This document shows positions 1 through 11,329 of a stretch of 64,000 nt of DNA, piece by piece; within the stretch, counting starts at the first letter, position 1, and every line of letters starts with the position of its first letter. Made by a program: the position numbers and the translations under genes. The notes beneath the pieces are model-generated. The model did not search any database. It worked only from the letters and a program-made list of their open reading frames with translations, and was not told the origin of the DNA. The stretch spans positions 2,094,629 to 2,158,628 of the forward strand of contig OY101119.1 of NCBI GenBank assembly GCA_956465555.1, written 5' to 3'. Source of the stretch: Nitzschia sp. pyKryTriq1. Lineage: Eukaryota; Bacillariophyta; Bacillariophyceae; Bacillariales; Bacillariaceae.

Positions 1-254
1 ACTGACTGAAGACGACGACGACTCCTCACTCACGCGCATTGAATTCAGTCTACTACGAAGTACTTCGTACATCGTACAAGTTTCACAATATCATTAAAAT
101 GCATCGCATGTATTGTATCTATCTCCGCGGAGCTGTGGAATATTCCCAGCAGAAATGACAGAAACCTGAGAACTTTCATTGGTCAAATTTGGCTCTTTGA
201 CTTCCAACTTCCAAGACTGCTGCTGCACGCGCACGACTCCTTCCACTTCTCGGC
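1..254. other. Intergenic, no gene recognised
   Basis: This is the left edge of the window, downstream of the minus-strand DUF6824 gene. No supported reading frame or RNA gene was seen. Confidence 0.5.
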
Positions 255-1418
255 TCAAATCTCTCTCACCCATGGGTTCTCCCCTCTTAGAGTATACACA
301 TTCCGCACATTTTCTTTTCCAGCAGATGGTGATGATTCTTTCCGAGAGTCCAAATCAAGCATTCTCTGACGAATCTGTGGTGCTCCGTCCCGAAGAGCTT
401 GGCACACCTTTTCATAAATGCGATTCTCTGGTAGTTCTGCCCAGGCATAGCGATCCGGCGTCCCTGCTTCCGTGACCCTGGCTCTGCGCAAGAATCTACC
501 ACCACGGTCCCTGATGATTTCGATGATGTTGGTGGCGATTGGAGGCTTCTCATTACGTCGACAGGAGATGTATTCCAGCTGGTCCTTCTTCACCAATTCT
601 TTGAAAAAGGAGTTTCCACGTCCCAGTTTGTTGGGGACGCCTCGACCGCACAGCACGTCATAGGGGCGAAGTTCGAAAATGAACTTTTTGTTCGATGGTG
701 GGCTGGAAATCGCAGGATTTTCAACCCTCTTGGCGGTGTGCTCTTCAGTGGAGAGCAAGACGGTGCGACCACCGGAAACTTTAGCTTCGCCAAAAGATTC
801 GTTCTGGAAAGGTTGTTGGTCTCCTTCCTTTTCTTGATTATCCTGGTCCCAATCAGGCGCATTACTCGGTTTCCAATGTCTGGCGGCGTCGTCTCGGTAT
901 CGATTTCGGTTGTTGCGAGGAGGAGTCTCTTCACCCGATCTGTACAGAGGGCGATAGGCATACCTGGACGGACTGGGACGACCCTGTTCTTGCTCATGCA
1001 AACTAGTCGACTCATTCCAGTGACGCACTGGGCGTGGGCGCGGTGACCTCCATTGATCTTCTGGATAATCTCCCCAGTAAGAGTGGTCAAGGATGCCGGA
1101 GTGAAAGTACGGTCGGGGTGGGTAGGGGTACGCATATGCGGGTGAATGGTCATGCCGGGTGGTGGGTTGGCTAGTCGGATGGTGGCTCAGATTGGAGGCA
1201 GCAGGTGTGGGGCGAGAATACCAAGGAGATTCGTTGTAGTGATAGACTCGAGGTTCACCATGACCTCGAGGTGTCCTCGTCCATTGTGAAACCTCAAGGT
1301 CTTCTCTCGATGGAGCTCTTACGCTTTGATCTTCTTGCTTGACACGTGAATGTTCAACTCTAGCATCAATGCGTTCCGACAGTTTCGTGGTGTCTTTGTT
1401 TGGCGGTGTGGAAGTCAT
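255..1418 (-). CDS. DUF6824 domain protein
   Basis: A single-exon protein of 387 residues with an ATG start at 1418. Residues 1-245 are low complexity and rich in Pro, Arg, Tyr and Ser, so probably disordered. From about residue 246 a conserved block begins with ELRPYDVLCGRG, followed by N..GN.FF, a basic Arg-rich middle and a W/Y-containing end at about 350. This matches DUF6824, a family common in diatoms and other stramenopiles; its biochemical role is not known to me. The DVLCGRG plus N-x-x-GN pattern is what identifies the domain. The tail (about 350-387) is charged and unconserved in appearance. No signal peptide or membrane segment is visible, so a nuclear or cytosolic location is likely by inference only. 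Confidence 0.85.
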   Translation of the reverse strand: MTSTPPNKDTTKLSERIDARVEHSRVKQEDQSVRAPSREDLEVSQWTRTPRGHGEPRVYHYNESPWYSRPTPAASNLSHHPTSQPTTRHDHSPAYAYPYPPRPYFHSGILDHSYWGDYPEDQWRSPRPRPVRHWNESTSLHEQEQGRPSPSRYAYRPLYRSGEETPPRNNRNRYRDDAARHWKPSNAPDWDQDNQEKEGDQQPFQNESFGEAKVSGGRTVLLSTEEHTAKRVENPAISSPPSNKKFIFELRPYDVLCGRGVPNKLGRGNSFFKELVKKDQLEYISCRRNEKPPIATNIIEIIRDRGGRFLRRARVTEAGTPDRYAWAELPENRIYEKVCQALRDGAPQIRQRMLDLDSRKESSPSAGKENVRNVYTLRGENPWVREI

Positions 1419-2402
1419 CCTAATTACTCGTGCAGGTTCAATCTGAAGTGAGCTTCAGTAACAGCAGCTCCCTACAAAATGTGATGAGCTGACGACGAAA
1501 AATTTAGCGAATTTCCAAAAGAAGGTGCTGAAGCATCTCCACTGCAACTGATGCCACGATATAATTCTGCTTGGTGGGTTCTCGAAAGCCAGAATACGAG
1601 TACAGTAGAGAGGAGATTCATGGGAGTAGTCTAGTATTTTTACATGGTATTGCACTTGCGTTTAGTATTATAATTTTGTGAACCCACACGGGCGAAGCCA
1701 CTCAGGAACGCATAACATGACTATTCAGGAGAACAATTTCGTAGACTAACGATGAGGAATCAAAGTCCTCAAGTCGAGTCTACTTTAAAATTCCAATCTA
1801 CCCGCGGGACCGCCGCAACATCTTCGAGCGGTCCCAGCATCACTCGCCTGCGAGTACTATGAATCAACGCACCCTTCTTAGCAAATCACTGCGAGCATGT
1901 TGAAAAAAACTCAATCTATGTGAAAGAAGATCGCTCTAGTAGAGACTATAATCGGCACTTTGCTGGGTCTGATAGTAGTACCTGGTATTGTACTGGTGTA
2001 CTTAGTAAGAGAGACCAGTGTGATTTTCGTGACTGACCTCCGACTGAGTTTGGGCCATGCTACGGTGTGCTCGCTCGGACAAAATAACGCGGGGGACCTA
2101 CGTTACGAGTACCGTACCTGGTATGGCCATACGGACGATACGTGGAAAATGTACTGGCCGCTACACATCAGTGATGAGAGCGAGGCGCGCATGCAGACTG
2201 TGCGGACAACATCAAATTCAAAAATGGCAGCGATCATGGCATCATGGCACACGAAACACGAAATTGGCAATGGACAATTGGCGTCATCCTTCATCTGCGT
2301 CATCTGTCATTTCCGTATTCAAGGTTTATTGCTGCGGGCCACCACTCATCGCCTCACATCCCAGTGTATATTGTTGTAATTCAAGTCAGTGCAAATTTCA
2401 AT
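1419..2402. other. Intergenic region between divergent DUF6824 and HSF genes
   Basis: About 1 kb between two divergently transcribed genes. Short overlapping plus-strand frames at 1960-2476 have no family resemblance and atypical composition, so I see only probable promoter and UTR DNA here. Confidence 0.5.
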
Positions 2403-3478
2403 ATGACCGAAAAGCAAAGCGCTCGTTTCTTGTTCCCCTCGATGGTCTACGATATGCTGGAGGAAGTGAGCGATGATCCGAAGTTATCAAAAATTGTGTC
2501 TTGGATGCCACATGGGCGAGCTTTCAAGGTCCATAGGCCTGACGATTTCGAGGCTCAAGTGATGCCAGATTATTTTCGTGAACGTTATTCAAGTTTCCGG
2601 TATCTGCTCGAGCAGTGGTCGTTCCATGGGTTGCGTCGAGGACGGGATCGAGGTGGTACGTACTATTACTTGTGGAATAGGGCGAGCTATTTCTTTCTTT
2701 GATTGTTTACTCAGCGGGTTCCTTCCTCTGCTTATTTTTAGCATATTATAATGTGAACTTCATTCGAGGTGAACGGGATAAAATCGCCAACGTTACCAAG
2801 GAGTTTATGGAGGATACGATGCCCAAGTATTTGGCGCCCAGGGATGAACCTGACTTCTATAGCATGGAGCCAGCTGTTAGCAAACGACCCGAGCCCAAAC
2901 CAAATGCGGGGGCCAATCGCAAACGCAAACCCGATCGGAACGAAAGCTCCAAGACGAAACCTGCGCCTGCTAGAAAAGCAAATAATTCTCGGAAAAGAGC
3001 AAGGACTACAGAAGACAAAAAAGTATTTGGATTTGCGACTGAGATTCATCGCGAGTCATCCTCCGAAAGCTCACACGAAAGCGAAGACCATCAGGATGAG
3101 GAATATATTACGAAGCCAAGTACCCGAGCGCCTGCGCGACGAACACCCCGAGTTCGTCCGCAGCAGTTTCACTATGACGAGGAAGTAAAGCCGAGAAAAA
3201 GATTGAGTACCACAGCTTCTAACTCGTCCAGGGAATCAAGCAAGTCTGACGAGGAGATGGAGATGAAGGATTCCATGGAGGATGACTATACGGATTCTCC
3301 CGACAAAGAATCGCCGATTCTATTGGCCCCTTCCAAACCTGTGTTCAGTGGATTCAATCTCCCTTTTAAGAAACTCAAATTAGTTGTAATGAGCGCGGGG
3401 GACTTTGAGGGAGAGGACCCATTTGCCGTGAAACGCCCTGGAATGGCCAAGAAAGGGAAAAAGGTGGCAGCTGCCTGA
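2403..3478 (+). CDS. Heat shock factor-type DNA-binding protein (2 exons)
   Basis: Exons 2403-2655 and 2742-3478 encode 329 residues. The intron at 2656-2741 (GTACGT...TTTAG) is phase 1. Splicing restores G-A-Y-Y followed by F-x-R-G, the end of an HSF DNA-binding domain. That domain spans residues ~8-105: F..MVYDML near the start, SWMPHGRAF in the middle and a YFR..YSSF..L..W.FHG.RRG segment matching the recognition helix region. The rest is basic then acidic low complexity, with many K/R and S/E runs (likely nuclear localisation and activation regions). No clear HR-A/B leucine-zipper was seen, so oligomerisation is uncertain. HSF is the largest transcription factor family in diatoms, so the target cannot be named. 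The start at 2403 was chosen because it lies just before the domain. Confidence 0.9.
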
Positions 3479-3594
3479 TGAAATACAATTTTGGGGTGTA
3501 CAATTTTAGGTAAAAGCAAATAATGTAGACGTGCTAGAGAGGAATGCCATACTTAGAAAATAATAAGATCGTGATAGTACCATCCACAAAATCG

Positions 3595-4806
3595 CTATTC
3601 AGAGAAAGTACTACTTGCATGGCTCAGTGACGGGCTTTCTTCAGTGTCTTCCAAGAAGACAACACTGGAGCAAACACTTGCATCGTCCATGGAATTGGGA
3701 ACCTTGTCCATCAGTACAACAGTGCCCATGTGTTGTTCAGTTGCTTGGTCGGTTGGGGAATCTTCCCACTTCTTCGGCACGAAGGGATGCTTCAAGGAAG
3801 CCAAAAATCTCAGACGCTGGAGTTCTTTCTTTACCATCGCAATCTTATCATCATCTCTGCCTTTGAACAAGCCAAAATGACGATCAGCGGTACTGACATC
3901 GTCGTTGTAAAGTGGTCGAACAAATTTCACGTCACCATTCTCGAGCTCTTCCACGTGCAAACGACTCGTGAGCTGGCCTCCCATGATCCAATCACCTACA
4001 GTGGCAGTGCCAATGAGTGTTTTGGAATCCAAAATTTCAGGATCCTCTAGAGCGATGAGATTATCCATGATGTGCTCAAACACTTGGTGTTTGCGCAGCA
4101 TTCCCCGAAAATATTTCTCGATACGAATCAATCCTTCGTATCGATAATACACCATTCGAGTTCCTGGTCCAGTAGCTCGCTTGATCGCTAGCAAGAGAGG
4201 AGACAAGCCCATTTCTCCGTTTAAAGTTCCTTCGTACACTCCGTTGATCCAAACTTCGGCCGCATGCCCCCCTTGTTTGACAGCTGGGTCGTTCTTGAGC
4301 ATTTCTTCCATATCATCGTGCGCAGTGGACGTGTATGTCGGCGAGTCATTTGTCTCCTTCCACTGTACTTGAATATGTTTTCCATCATTGTGAAGAGTCA
4401 GTTCGAGAATTTCCTGAGATGTTTTGAACTCCAATTCTTTCGCAAACGCCCATCGATTGTAAGCTTCCACTATCCCGCGTCGGCTTTCCGGTGCATCCAA
4501 ATGATGATGATCTGGCAGAAGCAGATTTTTATTTTTATTGTTGTCGTTATGATTTTTGGATGACCAGTGGTGGTCGTCAGCGAGACACGCAGGGACATAG
4601 GTCATGTGGGCATCCCCATCGAGACCCCATTCGAGGCCGTGTGGCTTGACTTGGTTGCCCATGAAATTTCGAAAGGTGGAATGGATAAAAAAGGGGATGG
4701 CCTTGTTGACAGCTTTGTTGGGGCTCATTGTGGTGGTGTTGGTGGTCGTACCGGTACGTCGAATTGCAAATGATGATGATGGGATGAAAGAAGAATCAAT
4801 CAACAT
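3595..4806 (-). CDS. Unrecognised 403-residue protein
   Basis: A single open frame of 403 residues from an ATG at 4806. A second ATG at 4728 (MSPNKAVNK) is an equally plausible start and would give 377 residues. I do not recognise the family. The N-terminal part holds a His/Asn/Lys-rich stretch around residues 80-100. The centre, about 175-320, looks globular, with GGHAAEVWINGVYEG, a probable helix near RIEKYFRGML, and GDWIMGGQLTSRL. The last 60 residues are acidic and Ser-rich. No signal peptide, membrane helix or known catalytic motif stands out. It is probably a real gene: the frame is long and the composition is protein-like. The gene ends about 115 bp downstream of the HSF stop, tail to tail. 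Confidence 0.7.
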   Translation of the reverse strand: MLIDSSFIPSSSFAIRRTGTTTNTTTMSPNKAVNKAIPFFIHSTFRNFMGNQVKPHGLEWGLDGDAHMTYVPACLADDHHWSSKNHNDNNKNKNLLLPDHHHLDAPESRRGIVEAYNRWAFAKELEFKTSQEILELTLHNDGKHIQVQWKETNDSPTYTSTAHDDMEEMLKNDPAVKQGGHAAEVWINGVYEGTLNGEMGLSPLLLAIKRATGPGTRMVYYRYEGLIRIEKYFRGMLRKHQVFEHIMDNLIALEDPEILDSKTLIGTATVGDWIMGGQLTSRLHVEELENGDVKFVRPLYNDDVSTADRHFGLFKGRDDDKIAMVKKELQRLRFLASLKHPFVPKKWEDSPTDQATEQHMGTVVLMDKVPNSMDDASVCSSVVFLEDTEESPSLSHASSTFSE

Positions 4807-5477
4807 TCAATAAAGGCTCTTGCAAGATAATACAGTAATTGTGAGGCCCATGAAACAGGGGCCCTGGATGCGGAGCAATGTATGATACCTGGTACTGGGA
4901 GTGGTGCATATTTCCCAAACGTTCGTCGATGATCATGGTCGATCTGTTGCGTCGTCGTGCGGTTGTGGGGTTCTTTGGGTTGTTAGTTGCTGGCATGCTT
5001 TTCTGAAAATGGATGAGAGGAATTCGCCGGCATTCCAGTTTTTTTTATAATAGAGGCCACCCACCGATCGACCGACGGACGTGACCGACTGTGAGTGGGA
5101 TGCGCTGGCGCGCGCGAAGAACGAATGCTGACGTCAAAAAAGAACGAGAGTTCTTCGAACATACGAGCTCCAATCTGCAAATTCAGACCTCTTCGCCTTT
5201 GGAGAACCCGGTTTCGACCAATCAGCAACCCCATCTGCAGACAGACTCTGCTCCATCGCGACAGAAGGCGGCGATCTCAGATGATGGCGGATCCGATCCC
5301 CATCTCATCCTGCGAGTGGATGTTCTTCGTGCAAAGAAGACGGGATGTACCGGTAGTAATCTTCTCCCTTCTCCCATCCATCTCATCGCACATCATCATT
5401 CATTTTCATTGAACTAGAAAAAAGACAAGAACCCCTTTTATCAAGCAAGCAAGCAATCCATACAGAACATCATCATC
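4807..5477. other. Intergenic, divergent promoter region
   Basis: A 670-bp gap between divergently transcribed genes. It contains a GGTACC/ACCGGT-type string near 4757-5360 but no supported gene. Confidence 0.4.
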
Positions 5478-6179
5478 ATGAGTCTCTTGAAAACTTCGAC
5501 CACTACCATGGCTCTCCTGACGACATTGCCCTCGATGAGCAGTGCTTGGACCGTGACGACGGCTCCCCACGGAGGACAGCGAGGAAACATTCTGTCCCGC
5601 GGTTCCACCGCGACAGCACAGTCGTCGGCCAGTCAAAGACAACAACGTGCTTTCATTCTCCAAGCAGCAGGGCCCTTCTTTGGTCCAGAGGAAGAATTCG
5701 CATGTCCCGACGAAGAGGAATGTGAGATTGACTGGGACGCAATGCCGGGATTTGAAGGCAACGACGAAAGCAGCAGCAAATTATTGGACGACGACGTTGA
5801 CGAAGATGAGTCGGACGTGGACATGCAACCCCGACCAACCTTCTTTGGCTCGCAAGCACTCGAGTCGTTCGACAAGGGGCGTGTCCGCCTGGAGATGAAC
5901 TGGCAGATTGACGAGTGCGAGACAGACAAGGACAGCTGTGCTGATTTTTGTCCTGATTGTGCGGGAAGTGGTCGTCAACCCTGTCGATTCTGCCGAGGGA
6001 CGGGAATTGTTTCTTTTGGAAATGAGTTCCGAAGGTGTCTCATTTGTACAAAGGCGGTCGTTGGACAAGAAGACTGTGCATCGTGCCGTGGGACCGGACA
6101 AATTGCTCCTTGGGCCTCGACCATGGAGGAGCATTTGCATTTGAAGAGCGACGAGGAAAAGCCCAAAAACTTTATTTAA
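5478..6179 (+). CDS. DnaJ-type (BSD2-like) zinc-finger protein, probably plastid-targeted
   Basis: A single-exon protein of 233 residues. The C-terminal half carries a DnaJ/BSD2-type cysteine-rich domain at residues ~158-210: CPDCAGSG, CRFCRGTG, CLIC and CASCRGTG. These are four CxxC pairs, three of them followed by the usual Gly spacing, and would bind two zinc ions. There is no J domain. This matches BSD2-like chaperones, which act in plastid protein assembly (RuBisCO in plants); that role here is inference. The N-terminus holds a modest hydrophobic stretch ending in SSAW at residues 21-24, which resembles the diatom ASAF plastid site with an aromatic residue at +1. The middle (about 75-125) is very acidic. 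Two in-frame ATGs (residues 1 and 11) could both start the protein. Confidence 0.8.
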   Translation: MSLLKTSTTTMALLTTLPSMSSAWTVTTAPHGGQRGNILSRGSTATAQSSASQRQQRAFILQAAGPFFGPEEEFACPDEEECEIDWDAMPGFEGNDESSSKLLDDDVDEDESDVDMQPRPTFFGSQALESFDKGRVRLEMNWQIDECETDKDSCADFCPDCAGSGRQPCRFCRGTGIVSFGNEFRRCLICTKAVVGQEDCASCRGTGQIAPWASTMEEHLHLKSDEEKPKNFI

Positions 6180-6419
6180 AAATGACCATCCGTCGGAACA
6201 ACAGCATCTTACAATAATTCGCACTCATTCCACAAAAATCTCGCCCTCCTACTTTCCCTACTACCCGACCCGTACAATTCAATTCAATACAAAACACAAC
6301 TTTCCACCAGCGGAACATCCGTCCACTTTCGTAAACTAAAAGAGTGCACACAACGACTAACAATTCTCATGTTGTCATTATTATTTGTACTATGTTGACG
6401 GTGTGCATGGCTATTACTT

Positions 6420-8715
6420 TTAATCTACTTTTGTCACCTTACCGTCGGCTCCAATGACAAACTTTCCGGGTTCATTTATCAAATATTCGGTGGTCTCGCG
6501 TTTGTCCATGGTGTACCCACGAATGGCCACCGTTTCGTCATACTGCCTGTTGGGGTCGTTAGGTACCAAATCCCAGCCCTTGTTGGAGACCTTCAGGCCG
6601 TCAACGGTCACGTGACTATCCTTTCCGGCTCGGATCACTAAAGCACCATCCAAATCGAGATTCTTCAGTGTCAACTGGTGGCCTTCCAACACGAGAGAGG
6701 ACCGTTTGGTGATTTTGACGTCACCTTGGACCTTTTCGAGAAGCTCCTCTTGTGTGATTCCAAACGCTGGACACAAGATGATTCGTGGACCTTCTGTGAC
6801 GGGAATACCACTCACAGGGACCAAGTCGTCTGGTACTTGAGTGACGGGTACATCCGCCCCGGCAAATTTGAGTTTGCGTTGATTCTGAATGTACTTATCC
6901 GACTCGGCTGAGGACATGGTACCAGGGGCAGTACTTCCTCCTTGAACCGCTTCGACGCCAGCCTCCAAAGCATTCTTGGCCGGTGAAAATGTGAACCAAC
7001 GGTCAAACATAGTGAATCCAATGTTGGCATCGGATCCCATTTCTTTCTGGAACAATTTAGGAATGTCTTGCATCATGCATTCCAGGCGTGTGGGCTTTTT
7101 GAAATCGGTTCGGGATTCGTCCTTGTACTTTGGGTTGACAAACTCCAACACCACACCTTGATCTTCACCTCGTAGCGTTTTCGCGTAGGCACTCATTTCA
7201 ATGACGAGGTTGTTGGCATTTCCAGGGAACGGCGAAAATCCAGTGGTTGGATCCGCGACATCACCCTTGCGATCACCTTGTGATCGGAGGAGGGGGTCGA
7301 GTTGGTTGTATTCGACATTGATAACCAAGCTTTTGGATGGGTCCGACTTGTGTCTGGAGAAAAAGAGAGAACAAAAGAAGAATGAGGCATGGCGAACAAA
7401 AGACCAAAACCTCCTCCATAATATACGGTATGCAGAAACATCCCACTTACTCCAAGCGAGCAATAGCACCAGCGGCTTCGCCAGCTAGACGAGGAATACA
7501 GATACTATTCATATGGAAACCCTTGGACACGCTGACGCCGAGAGTTGGTACGACAGAGTTGATCACAAGTGCGTTGGTATCTTGCAAGAAAATAACGTGC
7601 GTTCGTCCTTCCTTTTCCCATTTGTCCACGAGGCCTTCCCGGTAAAGTAAATGGTGAACATCCCCGTGACCATGGGGTTTTGTTTGAACTGACCATCGAT
7701 CGTCGTCATCGAGTGCCAATCCAGCATTTCCATCTTTCAAGGCGGCTACCTTATCCTGGGTCACGATTGTGACCATGTCGTCGTCCATTCCATAGTTATT
7801 GTTGTCTGCCAAAAGTTTACGAGTCAAAGGATCTGTGTCCCCAGATGTCATGATGACGAGAGGAATCCGGATATCATTTCTTCCCGTCTTCAGTCTTGCT
7901 AAATACTTCATTGCCTGGATGTATTTGACATAAATCTCCACATAACTCTCGTTGGTACAAAGATTGGTTTCCAAACTCAACTTGATACCCGAATAACCCA
8001 ATCGTTCTCCAAGACCACCAGCTACCAATACAAAGACAGCTCCTTGCATTGCTTTGATACCGAGCTGTTCAGCATCGCTGAAAGGCATGGTCCCCTCGCC
8101 GTCAAAACTTAAAGATTCACCTTCTGGTACCACTGCCTCGTAATCTTCGAAAGGATTCAATCCATCTGCACTTTCTTTCAGCAGAGCGCGAGCTTTCGAG
8201 AGGTAGGCAGCCAAACCCCCAGGATATGAAATGTTCAAATCCGCTAGCTGTAAAAGCAAGAAGATACCATGAGAATATTATTCCAGCCACCCCATAGCAA
8301 TATGAATCTTCAAGAAGTAGTAGTATCGACATACCTGATCAGCGAGACGACGCTTGTCGTCATCTTGTGTTCCCACTGCCGGCCAATCGCCGTATACATG
8401 CTTTTGTGATCCATCAACATCGTTTTCAATGAGATCAACGATGGCATTTCTTCCTCTCTCCGACAAAATAGCGAGATTTTCGGATGAAACGGCCACTGGG
8501 CTTTCTACCGATGCCGACAATTTCGAACTTGATGACGATCCACCACGACACTGAACAAACGGCAGGCTATTGGCCGTTCTGCTATTTTGAATGGCAACAT
8601 TATTTGCTGGAGATTTTAGGGATGTTGTTCGGTAACTGAATCTTGGGGTGGCAAAAGAGGAAGCCGACGACGCATTCAACAGCATCCAAAAGATGGCAGA
8701 GCATTGAAACTTCAT
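6420..8715 (-). CDS. USP: UDP-sugar pyrophosphorylase (3 exons)
   Basis: Exons 8335-8715, 7451-8247 and 6420-7353 encode 703 residues. The introns are 8248-8334 (87 nt, phase 0) and 7354-7450 (97 nt, phase 2). The enzyme converts sugar-1-phosphates plus UTP to UDP-sugars, including UDP-GlcA (EC 2.7.7.64). The nucleotide-binding loop reads VLVAGGLGERLGYSGIK. Further family blocks are QTKPHGHGDVH, FLQDTNAL, NVEYNQLDPLLR, GFSPFPGN, EFVNPKYKD and TRLECMMQD. These match plant USP better than UGP. The N-terminus is a hydrophobic signal followed by SASSF-ATPRF, an ASAF-like site, so plastid import is predicted; plant USP is cytosolic. It is divergent from the MIOX gene, whose product leads to GlcA-1-P through glucuronokinase. 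Confidence 0.93.
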
Positions 8716-9390
8716 TTTGGGGGATCAATTTGGTATCTTGGAAAGAAAAAAGTGACTTGAAGGCTTTCAGATTGATGATGATGACGATCAAAGCGTTGAC
8801 AATGGTTTGACACACCACGTGGGCCTTGAAAAAATTTGAGCTTATCAATGACAAAAACATCGGTGCCAGGTGCCAAAGATGCCGTTCATCATTCGATTCG
8901 TCATCTTCCTCGTCTTTTTGTGCGTGCACGACGGATTTTGATCGACGCCTGCTCCCTGCTCCCGTAGGACCTCACGTAGAGACTGTACCGAGTACGTTTG
9001 TTGAAGTTCGCGGTTTTCCTGGGGCGCCAAAAAAGGAACTATTCTAGCACGAATTCGAAATCAAATCCAATGAATCAATCGACCCATAAGACTTCTTCGA
9101 ATCAATATCATACATCGGTCACCCATCTCACATCTCGACCTATGAATAACCGGAACGGCCTGCGTCACCATAAAATCGCAACCTTCCCACTTCGATCTTC
9201 ACTACAGTGCTCGGTAGTTCCGACAAAACGACCCTCCCCTCGGCTGCGATTCCGGGATGGCACCAAGTGTCAATAACTTTTCCTGTACTTGTACCAGTAA
9301 CGGTACTGCACCGGTATGCATTTTGTTCTGTGAGCTGTGAGGACAAAATATTCTCGACGGAGCGGTCATCTACATTCAATTCCTCAGACC
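8716..9390. promoter_or_regulatory. Divergent promoter region USP/MIOX
   Basis: The 675 bp between the ATGs of the divergent USP and MIOX genes must hold both promoters. It contains no supported gene. A GTACC/ACCGGTA-type motif cluster lies at about 9288-9315, roughly 80-100 bp upstream of the MIOX ATG. No operator can be defined from sequence alone. Confidence 0.5.
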
Positions 9391-10436
9391 ATGAAGATTA
9401 TTCCACAGGCTGTCGTTGTTGAACGGCCAGAGGTCCCTACGACGTTTGAAGATATCAAGACCAGTAGCGCAAAGGCTGATGACGAATTCCGAGTTTACTC
9501 GGAGGAAACTTCCCTTCCTCGTGTGGTTGAGCATTATCGTGACATGAGGAGATTTCAGACGGTGGATTTTTATCGAAGAATGGAACAGAAATATGACTTT
9601 GAGAATGGAAACTACCGTAGACTTATGTCGATCGAAGAGGCCTTTGCGGAACTGGAGCAATACGTGGTATGAACTTGGAGACCGAAACATTTCGCGAGAT
9701 TTTTTGCCGCCCCCTGTCGCTGGAAATCTCTAACTTGTGTCGTTCCATTGTATTGTTCTTCGAACTTTACTTCGCGCTTCGTAAGGACGCTTCGGACCCA
9801 GATCTGGATTTACCAAACAAACTCCATTTGATGCAAACTGCAGAAGGAGTAAGGCGAGCAGGACATCCAGACTGGATGGTCTTGGTTGGTCTATTACACG
9901 ATATGGGAAAGATTATGTTTCTCTGGGGTAACGGAGATGACGGACAGGATGGCTATTCCCCCAATGGCAAGCAGTGGGCATTGGGAGGCGATACGTTTGT
10001 TGTGGGCTGTCGAATCCCGGATGATGGAGTTGTCTTTCCTCAATTCAACCAGCTCAACCCTGACATGCACGACACTCGATACAACACTCCTCTCGGTATG
10101 TACGAGCCAGAGTGTGGCTTAGATCAGCTATGTTTTGCTTGGGGTCATGATGAATATATGTTCCGAATGCTCGTGGCCAATGATTCCAAGATACCGCAAG
10201 AGGGGCTCGACATGATAAGATATCACTCAGCGTACCCTATGCACGACAAGGGGGCATATCGTCACTTGCTTCAAGCAAAGGATGAGCAACGCTTAGACTG
10301 GGTACGTTTGTTCAATCGATTTGATCTATACACCAAGGATGGCCAGAATGACATTCGCAACGATATGGATGTCCTTTGGCCTTACTATATCGACCTCCTA
10401 GAAAAGTACGGCCTTGGAGGCAAGCTCAAGTGGTAA
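9391..10436 (+). CDS. MIOX: myo-Inositol oxygenase (2 exons)
   Basis: Exons 9391-9666 and 9786-10436 encode 308 residues. The intron at 9667-9785 (GTATGA...TAAG) is phase 0 and joins EQYV to DASDPDLDLPN. The protein oxidises myo-inositol with O2 to D-glucuronate (EC 1.13.99.1). All expected di-iron ligands are visible: His in LPNKLHLMQTAEG, the HD pair in GLLHDMGK, His in FAWGHDEY, His in IRYHSAYP and Asp in FNRFDLYTK. Length is close to animal and plant MIOX (about 285-310). No targeting presequence is seen, so it is probably cytosolic. The neighbour on the other strand is UDP-sugar pyrophosphorylase. The two enzymes are separated by one kinase step in the inositol route to UDP-glucuronate. 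Confidence 0.95.
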
Positions 10437-10556
10437 GCGTGTACTTGAATCGGTCTGGGTAGATATGACCCCATCCATTATTTTAGTACATCATAGAAAT
10501 AGGCGATAGTACAGTATGTACGAGTTACAATCATAACTAATTTAAAGATAAATTCC

Positions 10557-10964
10557 ATGGAAAGAATATTTGCTTTCTTCATTTCATCTGGATCGCTGTC
10601 CATTCTATCTCGTTATGTTTCACTTTTGTCTACCAAACACGTATGGAGCGTCTGCGATCCAATTCTCCGGTTTCGTTTATTTCTTGGCCTCATATTGAGC
10701 TGGTGTCCACGCTTTTATCGTAAGTGCGTGGATCTTATTCGAGCTCAATTCCTCGGAGAAAAGTTGGTTCACCATTTGATGGCGTTTCAGCAGCGGAACA
10801 CCTTCAAACTTTGCACTAACTACTTTCAGATCCACCTTGAAGCCTCCTTCGCAACCCTCCCCAATGACCTCACATTCGACATGCTCGGCCTCGAGCTCGT
10901 TCTGGCACTTTATGAAACAGACGGGAACGAATGGTCAGAGGTGAGTTTGGCGGAATCAAACTGA
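10557..10964 (+). CDS. Possible small hypothetical protein
   Basis: An open frame of 135 residues starting at an ATG 120 bp downstream of the MIOX stop. The second half (about 60-125) looks protein-like, with regular hydrophobic spacing. It reads into a good donor (GTGAGT at 10940), so it could be an exon of a longer gene. No family is recognised, and no convincing downstream exon was found. It may also be part of the MIOX 3' region. Confidence 0.25.
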   Translation: MERIFAFFISSGSLSILSRYVSLLSTKHVWSVCDPILRFRLFLGLILSWCPRFYRKCVDLIRAQFLGEKLVHHLMAFQQRNTFKLCTNYFQIHLEASFATLPNDLTFDMLGLELVLALYETDGNEWSEVSLAESN

Positions 10965-11329
10965 GATTTCGTTTGAGACTCTATCGGTTGATCACCTGCA
11001 GCCTAGACGTACTTTTTCCTTAATCTCTTCGTCGATCCCCATTTTGATTCTTGAGCTTTGGTCAACTGGTATCTAGTCAGACAAAGACAATGATGTAGTC
11101 TACGAAGTGCAGTATCAACAATGAGAACTAATTTTAACAGCATCCGGCGTTCGCGTTATTCGCGATCCATCGCGTAGTTTCGGGTGGATGGACTGACGCG
11201 CGGTAAATGTAGCTTGTGGGATTTTCGAGATTTTTTACAAGCAACAGATGGGAATTATGAACAATGACGCAAAAAAACGAACGTTGTGTCCACAATACTT
11301 CACCATTGAGGAGTCCAAAGAGGAAAACG

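Noticed and set aside
1960-2476. Overlapping plus-strand frames upstream of the HSF gene
   Set aside because: No family resemblance, three frames open at once, and they run into the HSF start. Treated as non-coding.
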